Shown piece after piece: positions 16,482 to 25,487 of a stretch of DNA of 64,000 nt; within the stretch, counting starts at the first letter, position 1, and each line of letters starts with the position of its first letter. The position numbers were made by a program, and so were the translations under genes. The notes below the pieces were generated by a model. It did no database searches. It saw only the letters and a program-made list of their open reading frames with translations, and was not told the origin of the DNA. Source of the stretch: Proteocatella sphenisci DSM 23131 (GTDB lineage: Bacteria > Bacillota > Clostridia > Peptostreptococcales > Filifactoraceae); contig NZ_AUID01000017.1 in NCBI RefSeq assembly GCF_000423525.1, positions 1 through 64,000 of the forward strand. Direction: 5' to 3'.

Positions 16482-16502
16482 ATAAGGTTTAATAAAAATC
16501 AA
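16474..16502 (-). promoter_or_regulatory. Promoter of tRNA-Leu
   Basis: TTGATT (16497-16502), 17 bp, TAGAAT (16474-16479), about 30 bp before the mature tRNA 5' end. It starts right behind the glutamine synthetase stop codon. Confidence 0.6.
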
Positions 16503-16505
16503 GCT

Positions 16506-18419
16506 TTAGAATAAATTTTTCTTATATTTGTTATATAAGCATTTAAGTTCTGATACTTTTTCATTCATTTCCAGCTGTAATTCTGATGTTCTTTCATAAT
16601 CTCCGTTATCGATAGCTTCTTTAATCATTGTAAATACAGAAGTATTATCAATGCTGTCTTTCATAAGTGACCATCTTAGAGAGTTAACTTTTGTCCAGTT
16701 TACTATATCTAAGTCTGAAATTTCATTTTCGTTATGAACTTTCATACTTTCTCTTACAATTTCCATATTGTCTTCAATAATTCTGTAGTTAAGCTGATTT
16801 ATCCATTTTTCCTCTACAAACATCTTGTATGAATTTAATATTGCATCTGTAAATATGTTTTCTTCTTTCAAAACCTCAAGTTTTTCTGGATATACTTCGA
16901 GTGCTTTTATATTCTCAAAAACTGTTGCTGGAGGGGTTCCAAATCTTTGGTTTCTTTCTTCTTGTGAAAAGTAATCAAAGACGTTTTCTTCGCTTCGGTA
17001 TTGTCTGTACTTATCCAGATATTTTCCGTCTGTTCCGTAATCTTTTGAAAATTCTTCGATAAGTTCGTCTAAGGTCATTTTCATACCGGCATTTATAAGC
17101 CCATCAAGCATAGCCTGATAACAAGCTGCCAGTATAAGATACACGTTGCAATGTGGATTTGGAGCTCTAAGCTCAAATCTTGTGGCAAACGGAGATTCTA
17201 AATCTTTTATGAGTCCTATCAGTATGGATCTGTTTCTCGATGGTGTTTCCACTGATTTTCCAAGTGAGGACACTATACATATTGGTGCTTCAAAATGAGG
17301 TTTAAGTCTGTTGAGTGAATCTATGCTGTTTGCTACAAAGGGATTTATCACTTCATAATTTTTTAGTATTCCCATCAGAGTTGAAATAGCGAAACTGCTT
17401 GCATAGTTCCCTTTATGGTCGGCATGCGTAAATAAATTTATTCTTCTGCCTGAATCGAGCTTTGCAGCAACTCCTATATGTGTGTGTTTTCCGCTTCCGG
17501 CAACGCCTTCAATAGGTTTTGCTCTAAATGTTACTTCAAGTTCGTATTTATGGAAAATATCTTTTATCAAGTGCCTTACTATAACTTCTATATCTGCAGC
17601 ATGCATTTCGGTGCTGTATTTCCAGTCGATTTCGAGTTGCTCCATTACGTGGTTTAATTTACCAGTTACGCTGATTTTGGATTTTATACCGCCTACTTCT
17701 TTATGGCCCATTTCTGGTTCAAATCCATAGTATTCCATTATTTCAAGCGTTTTTTCAAGTGCACTTCTTACACTGCCGTCGGTTCTTTTCCAGTATTGTT
17801 CTTTAAGCATCTGTGATGCGGAAAGTTTTTCTTCATCGGCTTTGTCTTCTGGAGTTTTTACCCAAAATTCAAGTTCTGTAGCTGAGGTAAGCACTATTTC
17901 TTCTATGTTTTCATTTTCATGAATACCAACCTCTTCTTTAAATCCCGGTTTCAAATTTACATATTTTATGGCTTCGCGCTTAAATCGCTCTGCTGATTTT
18001 TTTAATAACGATCTTGAACATACCATTTTATTGTCGTGTATCAGAAATGATGGGATTATAAGTGTTCCAACAAATTTACCGTTATGATGCATATTATTGT
18101 AGTTGTAATCGATATACCAGTCTACGTCTCTGTCTGGAAGTATTATAACTTTGGCATTGTTCAAAGTTGCTATTCCATGCAAAACTACACTGGATCCGTC
18201 TGTCTGAACTCCAAGTTTTAGCTGTTTGTCCATATCTCCAAGAAATAAACTTACAGGAATTCTCTCATCTGTTCCATTTCCACCAAAATCAACTCCTACA
18301 TAAGATACAAATTGAATTTCTGGGTGACTTTTTAATATTTCTGTAACGGTTTCGACTGAACGACCTTTTTTTTCAATTTTAAAAACAAGCCCGCTTAAAT
18401 TCACTTTTTCTAAATTCAT
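16506..18419 (-). CDS. Glutamine synthetase family protein, long variant
   Basis: A 637-residue protein with a glutamine synthetase catalytic domain and extra N- and C-terminal regions; classical GlnA has about 445 residues. Active-site stretches are TSATELEFWV (Glu metal ligands), EGVAGSGKHTHIGVA (equivalent of the ammonia/ATP-site GSGxHxH), NRLKPHFEAP, SRNRSILIGLI and FELRAPNPHCN. About 150 residues precede the catalytic core and about 150 follow it. It should condense glutamate and ammonia, though other gamma-glutamyl acceptors cannot be excluded. The ATG at 18419 follows AGAAAGGG; an upstream TTG has none. It lies 35 bp behind the YnbB-like gene. Confidence 0.78.
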   Translation of the reverse strand: MNLEKVNLSGLVFKIEKKGRSVETVTEILKSHPEIQFVSYVGVDFGGNGTDERIPVSLFLGDMDKQLKLGVQTDGSSVVLHGIATLNNAKVIILPDRDVDWYIDYNYNNMHHNGKFVGTLIIPSFLIHDNKMVCSRSLLKKSAERFKREAIKYVNLKPGFKEEVGIHENENIEEIVLTSATELEFWVKTPEDKADEEKLSASQMLKEQYWKRTDGSVRSALEKTLEIMEYYGFEPEMGHKEVGGIKSKISVTGKLNHVMEQLEIDWKYSTEMHAADIEVIVRHLIKDIFHKYELEVTFRAKPIEGVAGSGKHTHIGVAAKLDSGRRINLFTHADHKGNYASSFAISTLMGILKNYEVINPFVANSIDSLNRLKPHFEAPICIVSSLGKSVETPSRNRSILIGLIKDLESPFATRFELRAPNPHCNVYLILAACYQAMLDGLINAGMKMTLDELIEEFSKDYGTDGKYLDKYRQYRSEENVFDYFSQEERNQRFGTPPATVFENIKALEVYPEKLEVLKEENIFTDAILNSYKMFVEEKWINQLNYRIIEDNMEIVRESMKVHNENEISDLDIVNWTKVNSLRWSLMKDSIDNTSVFTMIKEAIDNGDYERTSELQLEMNEKVSELKCLYNKYKKNLF

Positions 18420-18454
18420 AAATAACCCTTTCTGAACTTTATCGACCAATAATA

Positions 18455-19732
18455 CTATTTTAATATTTCATTTAGTGCCATTTGAGCACCTATTTTTGAA
18501 TGTTCGTATGTGAGACCACCTTGAAAATATACTGTATATGGCTCTTTAATAGGAGCATCTGCGCTCAGTTCTATTGAAGACCCTTGAATAAAGGCACCTG
18601 CTGCCATAATTACTTCTGAATCATAACCTGGCATTGCCCAGGGCTCTGGGGTGACAAAAGAATCAACTGGAGCTGCTTTTTGTATTCCTTTGCAAAAATT
18701 CACTATTTCTTCTTTGCTCTTAAGTCCTACTGACTGGATTATATCGCTTCTTTCATCTGAAAATAGTGGAAACGTATCGTAACCATAATGTTCAAACAGT
18801 TTTGCACAAAAAACTGCTCCTTTTTTTGCATTTGAAACGATCATTGGCGCCAGAAACAATCCTTGCAAGAGTGTTCTTGTAGTTCCAAAAGTAAGTCCGC
18901 ATTCTTTGCCAATTCCGGGTGAAGTCATTCTTTGTGCAATTATATCAATCAAATCTCTTCGCCCACATATATAGCCGCCTGCAATAGCAAGGCCGCCTCC
19001 TGGGTTTTTGATTAAAGAACCTGCTATTACATCTGCTCCTGCTTCGATTGGTTCTCTGGTTTCAATAAATTCACCATAGCAGTTATCCACCATAACTATG
19101 GCTTCTGGATCTATGGATTTTACAAATTTCACTACTTTTTCAATGTCATCTATCATAATGGACTTACGTCTGCTATATCCTTTTGAACGCTGTATATAGA
19201 CCATTTTTTTCAATTTGGATGATTTTATGGCCTCTTCAATTTGAGGGTAGTCAAAATCTCCATTTTCAAGCAAATCTATCTGCTTGTATATAACACCCTG
19301 ACCTTTAAGTGAATGGTAAGAATCTGATATGCCAATTACCTGGTCTAATGTATCATAAGGCTTTGATGAAATTGAAATTAATTCAAATCCGCTTTTGAGA
19401 ATTCCCTGAAGGCAAAGTGTAAGGGCATGTGTCCCATTGACAATGGTTGGCCTTACTATTGAATCTTCGGATTTGAATATATTAGTAAATATTTCTTCTG
19501 TCTTTTCTCTTCCTGCATCGTTGTATCCGTATCCTGTGTTCCAGGAAAAATGAGTATCGCTTAATCTTGATTTTCTCATTGCATCAAGCACTTTTAAACT
19601 GTTGTATTCTTTTATTTTATCGATTTGCAAAAATATTGGATTTAATTCATCTTCAATCTTATTTGTTTCATCTATAATATCTTTTCTTATATCGAAACTA
19701 TTTTGTAAAAATTCATCTAAAATGTTCTGCAT
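18455..19732 (-). CDS. PLP-dependent methionine gamma-lyase family protein (YnbB/'aluminium resistance' type)
   Basis: A 425-residue fold-type I PLP enzyme of the group often annotated as aluminium resistance protein or methionine gamma-lyase family. Key segments are NGTHALTLCLQG (cofactor phosphate loop), MVDNCYGEF (the Asp contacting the PLP ring) and GSLIKNPGGGLA with the Schiff-base Lys. The natural substrate is unsettled. It is cotranscribed with the glutamine synthetase. In Bacillus subtilis ynbB also neighbours glnR-glnA, so the link with nitrogen metabolism may be old. GGAGGAG precedes the ATG. Confidence 0.83.
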   Translation of the reverse strand: MQNILDEFLQNSFDIRKDIIDETNKIEDELNPIFLQIDKIKEYNSLKVLDAMRKSRLSDTHFSWNTGYGYNDAGREKTEEIFTNIFKSEDSIVRPTIVNGTHALTLCLQGILKSGFELISISSKPYDTLDQVIGISDSYHSLKGQGVIYKQIDLLENGDFDYPQIEEAIKSSKLKKMVYIQRSKGYSRRKSIMIDDIEKVVKFVKSIDPEAIVMVDNCYGEFIETREPIEAGADVIAGSLIKNPGGGLAIAGGYICGRRDLIDIIAQRMTSPGIGKECGLTFGTTRTLLQGLFLAPMIVSNAKKGAVFCAKLFEHYGYDTFPLFSDERSDIIQSVGLKSKEEIVNFCKGIQKAAPVDSFVTPEPWAMPGYDSEVIMAAGAFIQGSSIELSADAPIKEPYTVYFQGGLTYEHSKIGAQMALNEILK

Positions 19733-19839
19733 TTCTCCTCCACGAATTAATTCTAAATCATTATACTACATATCTTACAAGAATTAAATATCTTTTTATG
19801 ATTTATTATTTTTTTTTATACTTCGATTTAACCCGAACA

Positions 19840-21114
19840 TTACAGGGAATAAAAGTGTTTAAATAGTTTTATTATATCAAAGTGGTCTTTGGTTCCTGCC
19901 AATTCTCTTATTGAGTGCATTGAAAGCATAGGATTTCCTATATCTACTGAATCTATTGGGAAATGCGTAGATGAAATCGGTCCAATAGTTGATCCGCCGG
20001 CTTGATCTGAGCGATTAGCAAAAATCTGATAATCTATATCTATATCTTTACATAAGGAAATTATAACTCCTGTTCCTTTTGAATCTGATGTGTATTTTTT
20101 ATTTGCACTTTGCTTTATTGTTATACCCTTGTTCATTTTAGGTTTGTTTGTCAAATCACTTTTTTCGCTGAAATTAGGATGAACACTGTGTGCCATATCT
20201 GCTGATATAATGAATGATTTCTCTATTGACTGTAAAAAATCTTCTCTTCCTCTTCCAAATGAAAGTAGGATTCTTTCTCCTATATTACTTAGTATGTCTG
20301 AATCTGCCCCATTTTGAGTTGAACTTCCTATTTCTTCGCCGTCAAATCCAGCAACTATTTTGATTCCTTTTCCTGTTTTACTTTCAACCAGGGCTTTTAG
20401 TGAGGCTTGAAGCATTGAAATATTGTCTATTTTCTTAGATGAAATCATTTCTTCATTAATCCCAACCAGACTGGCTTTTTGTGTGTCATATAAATTTAGG
20501 TCATAAGATAATATTTGGTCTTTTTCAATCTTTAAATTTGCAGCTATGGAACTTAGCAGGCTCTCTTTGTCTACTTCTTGACCGCTTAGTCCCATTATTG
20601 GAAGCATATGGATCTGCTTGTCAATTTTAACTCCGTTATTCACTTCACGGTTCATATGAATTGCAAGGTTTGGTATTATGCATACATCTTTTTCAAAATC
20701 TAATAATCTCATTTCTGGCTCCATTGGATTACCGGTCTTGACATGCACACATCCGGCAAGTGAAAGTGGTCTGTCAAACCATGTGGCCAAAATAGGTCCT
20801 CCATATATTTCTGTGTTTAGTTTTATATAATCATCTTGATTTATTACGGCATTATTTTTTATAGATATTGAAGGTGAGTCGGTATGAGAACCTATGATTT
20901 TAAAACCATCATCTATAGAATCTATTCTGAAGGCAAATATGGATCCTTTTTTACAGAAAAAATATCTGCCTCCTGTTTTTAAATCCAGTTTTTTATTGAG
21001 GTCTATTTCTTCAAATGAGTTTTCTAAAAGATAGTTTTTTGAATATTGCGCAACGTGGTATATAGATTTCGCATTATCCAGAAATTTGAACAAATCTTTA
21101 ATATCACTTTTCAT
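19840..21114 (-). CDS. M18 family aminopeptidase
   Basis: A 424-residue dinuclear-zinc aminopeptidase of the aspartyl/leucyl aminopeptidase I family, cytosolic and working in peptide turnover. Metal-site motifs are visible: GSHTDSPSIS with the first His, FDGEEIGSSTQNGADSD with the catalytic Glu pair, SADMAHSVHPN with the metal Asp, and MLSMHSIRELAG with the last His. The length is standard. It follows pcrA by 18 bp and probably shares its transcript. Confidence 0.92.
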   Translation of the reverse strand: MKSDIKDLFKFLDNAKSIYHVAQYSKNYLLENSFEEIDLNKKLDLKTGGRYFFCKKGSIFAFRIDSIDDGFKIIGSHTDSPSISIKNNAVINQDDYIKLNTEIYGGPILATWFDRPLSLAGCVHVKTGNPMEPEMRLLDFEKDVCIIPNLAIHMNREVNNGVKIDKQIHMLPIMGLSGQEVDKESLLSSIAANLKIEKDQILSYDLNLYDTQKASLVGINEEMISSKKIDNISMLQASLKALVESKTGKGIKIVAGFDGEEIGSSTQNGADSDILSNIGERILLSFGRGREDFLQSIEKSFIISADMAHSVHPNFSEKSDLTNKPKMNKGITIKQSANKKYTSDSKGTGVIISLCKDIDIDYQIFANRSDQAGGSTIGPISSTHFPIDSVDIGNPMLSMHSIRELAGTKDHFDIIKLFKHFYSL

Positions 21115-21132
21115 AAATTTTCTCCATTTATC

Positions 21133-23310
21133 TTAGTTTATTTTTTTTAATTTTTTGAAGCTGGTATCTATTTTCTTTAATCCTACTCCATCAAAAACAA
21201 TTGTATACACACCATTGTTTTTTGCTACTATTTTCCCACTTCCAAAAACAGGATGTTTTACCTTAGTTGCTATATCAAATTCTTCTACCGGTTCTTCGGG
21301 AGCTTTTAAAGACTCTGCTTTTTCGAGTCTATATTTTTCTTTGTATTTGTTGTATAGAGAAAATCCTTCAAATTCCTTGTTTCTTGAAGCTTCTAATTTT
21401 CCGTTCAAGAGTTTTGATGGTATATCTTCAAGAAATCTTGAGGCTCTCTGATTTGTAGTCTTACCAAAAATAGTTCTCTCTGTTGCATAAGTTACATAGA
21501 GCAGTTCTTCTGCTCTGGTCATTCCTACATAACACAGTCTTCTTTCTTCTTCTAACTGTGACTCATTTATTAAAGACCTGTTTATAGGAAAAACGCCTTC
21601 TTCCATTCCAATCATAAATACTACTGGAAACTCTAATCCTTTTGCACTGTGAATTGTCATAAGTGTAACTGTGTTTTCGCTATCATTCATATTATCTATA
21701 TCTGTACTTAGGGATATTTCTGTCAAAAAATCCGAAAGTTTTTTATCGGTATTATTTTTTTCGTATTCCTGGGCAACTGCCATCAGTTCTTGAATATTTT
21801 CAAATCTTGTCTGATACTCGATGTCTCCCTCATCCTCGAGTTCTTTTAAGTAATTTGTATTTTCAATGACTTTTTTTATAAGTTCTGATATGGTCACTAT
21901 TTCAGACATGCTCCTGAAGGAATTTATTAAAATAACAAAATTACGCATTGTATTTTTTATTTTTGATGAAAACTCATCATTTTCAAGGTCTATCATTGCG
22001 CTGTATATAGCTTCTCCTGTTATATTGGCTTTGGCTTCAAGTTTTTCAACAGAGCGAGCGCCTACACCTCTTTTGGGGACATTTATGATTCTTTTGAGGG
22101 CAATGTTGTCCGAAGGGTTACTGATTAGTTTCAGGTATGCCAGAACGTCTTTTATCTCTTTACGATCGTAGAATTTCAAGCCTCCATATATGGTATATGG
22201 GAGAGTCTTTTTTAGGAGATTTTCTTCTATGAGTCTGGATTGTACGTTTGTTCTGTACAAAATTGCAATATCACTGAAATTGTATTTTCTTAAAGCCTCT
22301 AGCTTCTTGATTTCTTGTGCAACGTAGACTGCCTCATCTTTGTCACTATAGTTTTTCTTTATTTCAATCTTCACATCGCTATTTTTGTCTGTCCAGAGTT
22401 TTTTATTTTTTCTACCTGTATTTTTTTCTATTACTGCATTTGCCGCATCGAGTATAGTATCTGTTGATCTGTAGTTTCTCTCGAGTTTTATTATTTTTGC
22501 ATCACTGTAATCTTTTTCGAATTCAAGTATATTTCTTATGTCTGCACCTCTCCAGCCATATATGGACTGGTCGTCGTCTCCAACAACGCAAAGGTTTCTG
22601 TACTTTTTTGCAAGCAGGTTTATAAGTATATATTGGGCATGGTTTGAATCCTGGTACTCGTCTACTAGAATATGTTTAAATTTGTTCTGATAGTATTCCA
22701 ATATTTCTGGATTTTCTTTTAAAAGTTTTATTGAGAGCACTATGATGTCATCAAAATCGACTGCATTATTCTTTTTTAATTTTTTCTGATATAACCCATA
22801 CACTTTTGATGCGAATTTTGTCTTTACATCTATAGCATATTTTTCTTCATATTCACGTGGAGTTATTAGCTCGTCTTTAGCATTAGAAATAATTGAAGAA
22901 AAATATGACGGTTTCATAGTATCAGAAATAACGTTAGCTTCTTTAATGCATTCTTTGATTAAAGTGCCTTGGTCATAACTATCATAAATTACAAAATTAC
23001 TGCTATATCCTATTTTGTCTATATCTCTTCTTAATATTCTAAGACACATAGAGTGGAAAGTACCTATCCACATGCTATTAACATCACAGCTCAGTATTTC
23101 TGATAGTCTTATTTTCATTTCCTTTGCTGCTTTATTTGTAAATGTAAGTGCTAATATTTCTCCAGGATATATTCCATTATCTATAAGATTTGAAATCCTG
23201 TAGGTTATTACTCTTGTTTTCCCCGAGCCTGCTCCCGCCAGGATCTGCACTGGACCATTAAGCGTTTCTACAGCTTTTCGCTGATCTTCGTTTAATAAGT
23301 TTAGATTCAT
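21133..23310 (-). CDS. pcrA: ATP-dependent DNA helicase PcrA/UvrD
   Basis: A 725-residue superfamily 1 3'-5' helicase for nucleotide-excision repair and replication restart. Motifs in order are AGAGSGKTRVITYRI (Walker A), LALTFTNKAAKEM, VDEYQDSN (Walker B), VVGDDDQSIYGWRGA, LERNYRS, TIHSAKGLEFPVV and LCYVGMTRAEELL. The C-terminal tail (residues about 675-725, VKHPVFGSGKIV) matches the RNA polymerase-binding tail of PcrA. CAGGAGG precedes the ATG. A terminator separates it from the upstream operon. Confidence 0.95.
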   Translation of the reverse strand: MNLNLLNEDQRKAVETLNGPVQILAGAGSGKTRVITYRISNLIDNGIYPGEILALTFTNKAAKEMKIRLSEILSCDVNSMWIGTFHSMCLRILRRDIDKIGYSSNFVIYDSYDQGTLIKECIKEANVISDTMKPSYFSSIISNAKDELITPREYEEKYAIDVKTKFASKVYGLYQKKLKKNNAVDFDDIIVLSIKLLKENPEILEYYQNKFKHILVDEYQDSNHAQYILINLLAKKYRNLCVVGDDDQSIYGWRGADIRNILEFEKDYSDAKIIKLERNYRSTDTILDAANAVIEKNTGRKNKKLWTDKNSDVKIEIKKNYSDKDEAVYVAQEIKKLEALRKYNFSDIAILYRTNVQSRLIEENLLKKTLPYTIYGGLKFYDRKEIKDVLAYLKLISNPSDNIALKRIINVPKRGVGARSVEKLEAKANITGEAIYSAMIDLENDEFSSKIKNTMRNFVILINSFRSMSEIVTISELIKKVIENTNYLKELEDEGDIEYQTRFENIQELMAVAQEYEKNNTDKKLSDFLTEISLSTDIDNMNDSENTVTLMTIHSAKGLEFPVVFMIGMEEGVFPINRSLINESQLEEERRLCYVGMTRAEELLYVTYATERTIFGKTTNQRASRFLEDIPSKLLNGKLEASRNKEFEGFSLYNKYKEKYRLEKAESLKAPEEPVEEFDIATKVKHPVFGSGKIVAKNNGVYTIVFDGVGLKKIDTSFKKLKKIN

Positions 23311-23324
23311 TATACCTCCTGTAT

Positions 23325-23346
23325 AAAAAAAGGGACCTTTAGTCCC
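23325..23346 (-). terminator. Rho-independent terminator of the rnjA-nitroreductase operon
   Basis: GGGAC/GTCCC hairpin with a seven-T tract on the minus-strand transcript. It lies 7 bp after the nitroreductase stop and 15 bp before the pcrA start. Confidence 0.8.
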
Positions 23347-23352
23347 TGTTAT

Positions 23353-24159
23353 TTAAAAATAGAATTTAATTTTTATTTCCTGTGTGTCTGGTACTTTGAT
23401 ACCATCTGCTATATCAAAGGCCTTCATATTTATTTTGATGCCTTTTGCTTCTGCAGCCTTTATAAAATAAAGTGCTATAATTCCTGTTTCTAAATCAAGG
23501 TCACCTTCACCGGTTTTTTCCATTACCAGATATACTTCTTTTTCTGCAACAATAAAGCTCCAAGGCTGCTTATTTCCCCATGAAGGTGCAAATTTTGTAA
23601 GATAGAATACTTCTTCAAGCCCCATTTGTGATAATTTTTCCCATGTTATAAGATTGCAAAATTCATTATCATATACAAATTCTACTGGCCCTTTTCTTTC
23701 TGCTTTTTTATCTGTATTCTTTTTGAAAACTCCACCGTATTCATATCCTAATCCTATACATGCTATAAGTGTTTCGTCAGCGTTAATATTGAATGTTTCA
23801 CTGTAATCAACTCCTGCGGTTGCACTTATCCAGCAGCTGCCAAGATCATTATCATGAAGTCTGAATCTCATCCATTCTGTCATGTATCCGGCCTTGAATT
23901 TTGTGTTTTCGTCATTTTTACCAAATATTAATATATACTTAGGTGCTTTTATAAGTTTCCCAAAATACCCAATTTTTCCATCATAGTCGTTAAAGAATTT
24001 TTCTCCATCTTCTATAACTGATAACTTTACATCACTATTGTTTATACTGTCTATCTGCTCTGTTTCTTTAATTATAAGAGATAGTAAATTTGAATCAACT
24101 GCCTGTTTCTTAAATTCCCTTACGGATTTAATTTCTGTCATTATTTTTTCGTAATTCAT
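23353..24159 (-). CDS. Nitroreductase family protein (TM1586-like domain)
   Basis: A 268-residue FMN-type nitroreductase-fold protein with two tandem halves, as in the putative TM-nitroreductase family. The first half contains SVREFKKQAVD and WMRFRLHDNDLGSCWI; the second contains LTKFAPSWGNKQPWSFIV, the usual FMN-contact phrase. The electron acceptor is unknown. It lies 24 bp behind the HPr-like gene and is the last gene before the terminator at 23325-23346. Confidence 0.78.
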   Translation of the reverse strand: MNYEKIMTEIKSVREFKKQAVDSNLLSLIIKETEQIDSINNSDVKLSVIEDGEKFFNDYDGKIGYFGKLIKAPKYILIFGKNDENTKFKAGYMTEWMRFRLHDNDLGSCWISATAGVDYSETFNINADETLIACIGLGYEYGGVFKKNTDKKAERKGPVEFVYDNEFCNLITWEKLSQMGLEEVFYLTKFAPSWGNKQPWSFIVAEKEVYLVMEKTGEGDLDLETGIIALYFIKAAEAKGIKINMKAFDIADGIKVPDTQEIKIKFYF

Positions 24160-24183
24160 AACTATTCCTCCCTAAATATAAAT

Positions 24184-24441
24184 CTAATAGTTGTTTTCAA
24201 TAAACTTTACAAGTTCGTTTACCACTTTTTCTTCATCAGGCCCCATTGCATATATGGCAATTTCGCTTTGTTTTGGTATGGCTGCTGCAAGCAATCCTAC
24301 CACACTTTTTGCATTTATCGGTCTACCCATGTATTCAAGAAAAACTGCAGATTTATAATTTGCAGCAATTTTTACGAATTCAGACACTGACCTTGCATGA
24401 AATCCTATTTCATTCACTATTTTTGTTTCTAATCTGTACAT
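24184..24441 (-). CDS. HPr-like phosphocarrier protein
   Basis: An 85-residue HPr-fold protein. From the ATG at 24441, which follows AAGGGGC, His is residue 15 and Ser residue 46, exactly as in HPr of the sugar phosphotransferase system. This numbering supports the start over an upstream in-frame ATG. The active-site sequence is GFHARSVSEF, so the conserved Pro18 after HAR is Ser. NAKSVVGLL around Ser46 fits the HPr kinase target. It could be a working HPr, or a regulatory HPr such as Crh, but Crh lacks His15. No enzyme I or PTS permease is nearby; it follows asnA by 16 bp. Confidence 0.82.
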   Translation of the reverse strand: MYRLETKIVNEIGFHARSVSEFVKIAANYKSAVFLEYMGRPINAKSVVGLLAAAIPKQSEIAIYAMGPDEEKVVNELVKFIENNY

Positions 24442-24457
24442 TTCTGCCCCTTGATTC

Positions 24458-25471
24458 TTATAATAAGTTAATTCCATTATCTTCGCATTTAATTATCATC
24501 TCTTCATCCCAAACTGAAGCCTGGACTTCGCCTATATGAGCTTTTTGAAGAAAAAACATACATATTCTGGATTGTCCAATTCCTCCACCTATGGTAAAAG
24601 GAACTTTCTCTTCAATTATACTCTTTTGAAATTCAAATTCAAGCTTATTTTCTTGTTTTCTTATCTTACATTGTTCTATAAGGGCATCTGAATCAACTCT
24701 AATTCCCATAGATGACAACTCAAGTGCTATATCAAGCACTGGGTAGTAAAATATTATATCACCATTTAAATTCCAGTCATCGTAGTCTGCTGCTCTTCCA
24801 TCATGCATTTCCCCATTAGAAAGCTTGCATCCAATTTGCATTATAAATACTGCTTTGTGCTTTTTGGCAATTTCATATTCTCTTTCTTTGGCCGTTTTGT
24901 CTGGATAAAGCTCTAACAGTTCCTGTGATGTTATAAAATGTATTTCATCTGGGAGTTCAGTCTTAATCTGAGGAAACTCGTAATTCATCTGATGAGCTGT
25001 AACCTTAAACACCTCATATATATCATGTACTATAGATTTTAGAGTTTCAAGATTTCTGTCAGCTCTATTGATTACTTTCTCCCAGTCCCACTGATCTACA
25101 TAAATCGAGTGGATATTGTCAAGTTCTTCATCACGTCTTATTGCATTCATGTCTGTATAAAGCCCTGTTCCTGGCTCAAACCCATATTTAGAAAGAGCCA
25201 TTCTCTTCCACTTAGCAAGAGACTGGACAATCTCAACATCATGTCCTGTTTCAAGCATGTCAAATCCTACAGGTCTTTCTATTCCGTTAAGGTCATCATT
25301 AAGTCCGGTTGATTTTTTCACAAAAAGTGGAGCTGATACTCTCGTAAGATTTAACTTCTTAGCCAACTCTTTTTCAAATTTATCTTTTAAGATTTTTATA
25401 GCTACTTCAGTTTCCATAATATCGAGCTTACTTTTGTAGCCTTCGGGTATTATTAATTGTTCAACTCCCAT
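24458..25471 (-). CDS. asnA: Aspartate-ammonia ligase
   Basis: A 337-residue ammonia-dependent asparagine synthetase, related in fold to class II aminoacyl-tRNA synthetases. It makes asparagine from aspartate, ammonia and ATP. Typical phrases are VSAPLFVKKSTGLNDDLNG, VGFDMLETGHDVEIVQSLAKWKR (read in two parts), YTDMNAIRRDE, DQWDWEKVI and GGGIGQSRICMFFLQK. The ATG at 25471 follows AAGGAG and gives the normal length; a longer reading would overlap rng. It is separated by only 16 bp from each neighbour, inside the long rnjA operon. Confidence 0.94.
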   Translation of the reverse strand: MGVEQLIIPEGYKSKLDIMETEVAIKILKDKFEKELAKKLNLTRVSAPLFVKKSTGLNDDLNGIERPVGFDMLETGHDVEIVQSLAKWKRMALSKYGFEPGTGLYTDMNAIRRDEELDNIHSIYVDQWDWEKVINRADRNLETLKSIVHDIYEVFKVTAHQMNYEFPQIKTELPDEIHFITSQELLELYPDKTAKEREYEIAKKHKAVFIMQIGCKLSNGEMHDGRAADYDDWNLNGDIIFYYPVLDIALELSSMGIRVDSDALIEQCKIRKQENKLEFEFQKSIIEEKVPFTIGGGIGQSRICMFFLQKAHIGEVQASVWDEEMIIKCEDNGINLL

Positions 25472-25487
25472 TTTTGTTCTCCTTAGG

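Noticed and set aside
16034-16514. Open reading frames of about 125 and 61 codons around the tRNA-Leu
   Set aside because: They run across the tRNA gene and antisense to exoA, lack ribosome binding sites, and are explained by the tRNA sequence read as protein.
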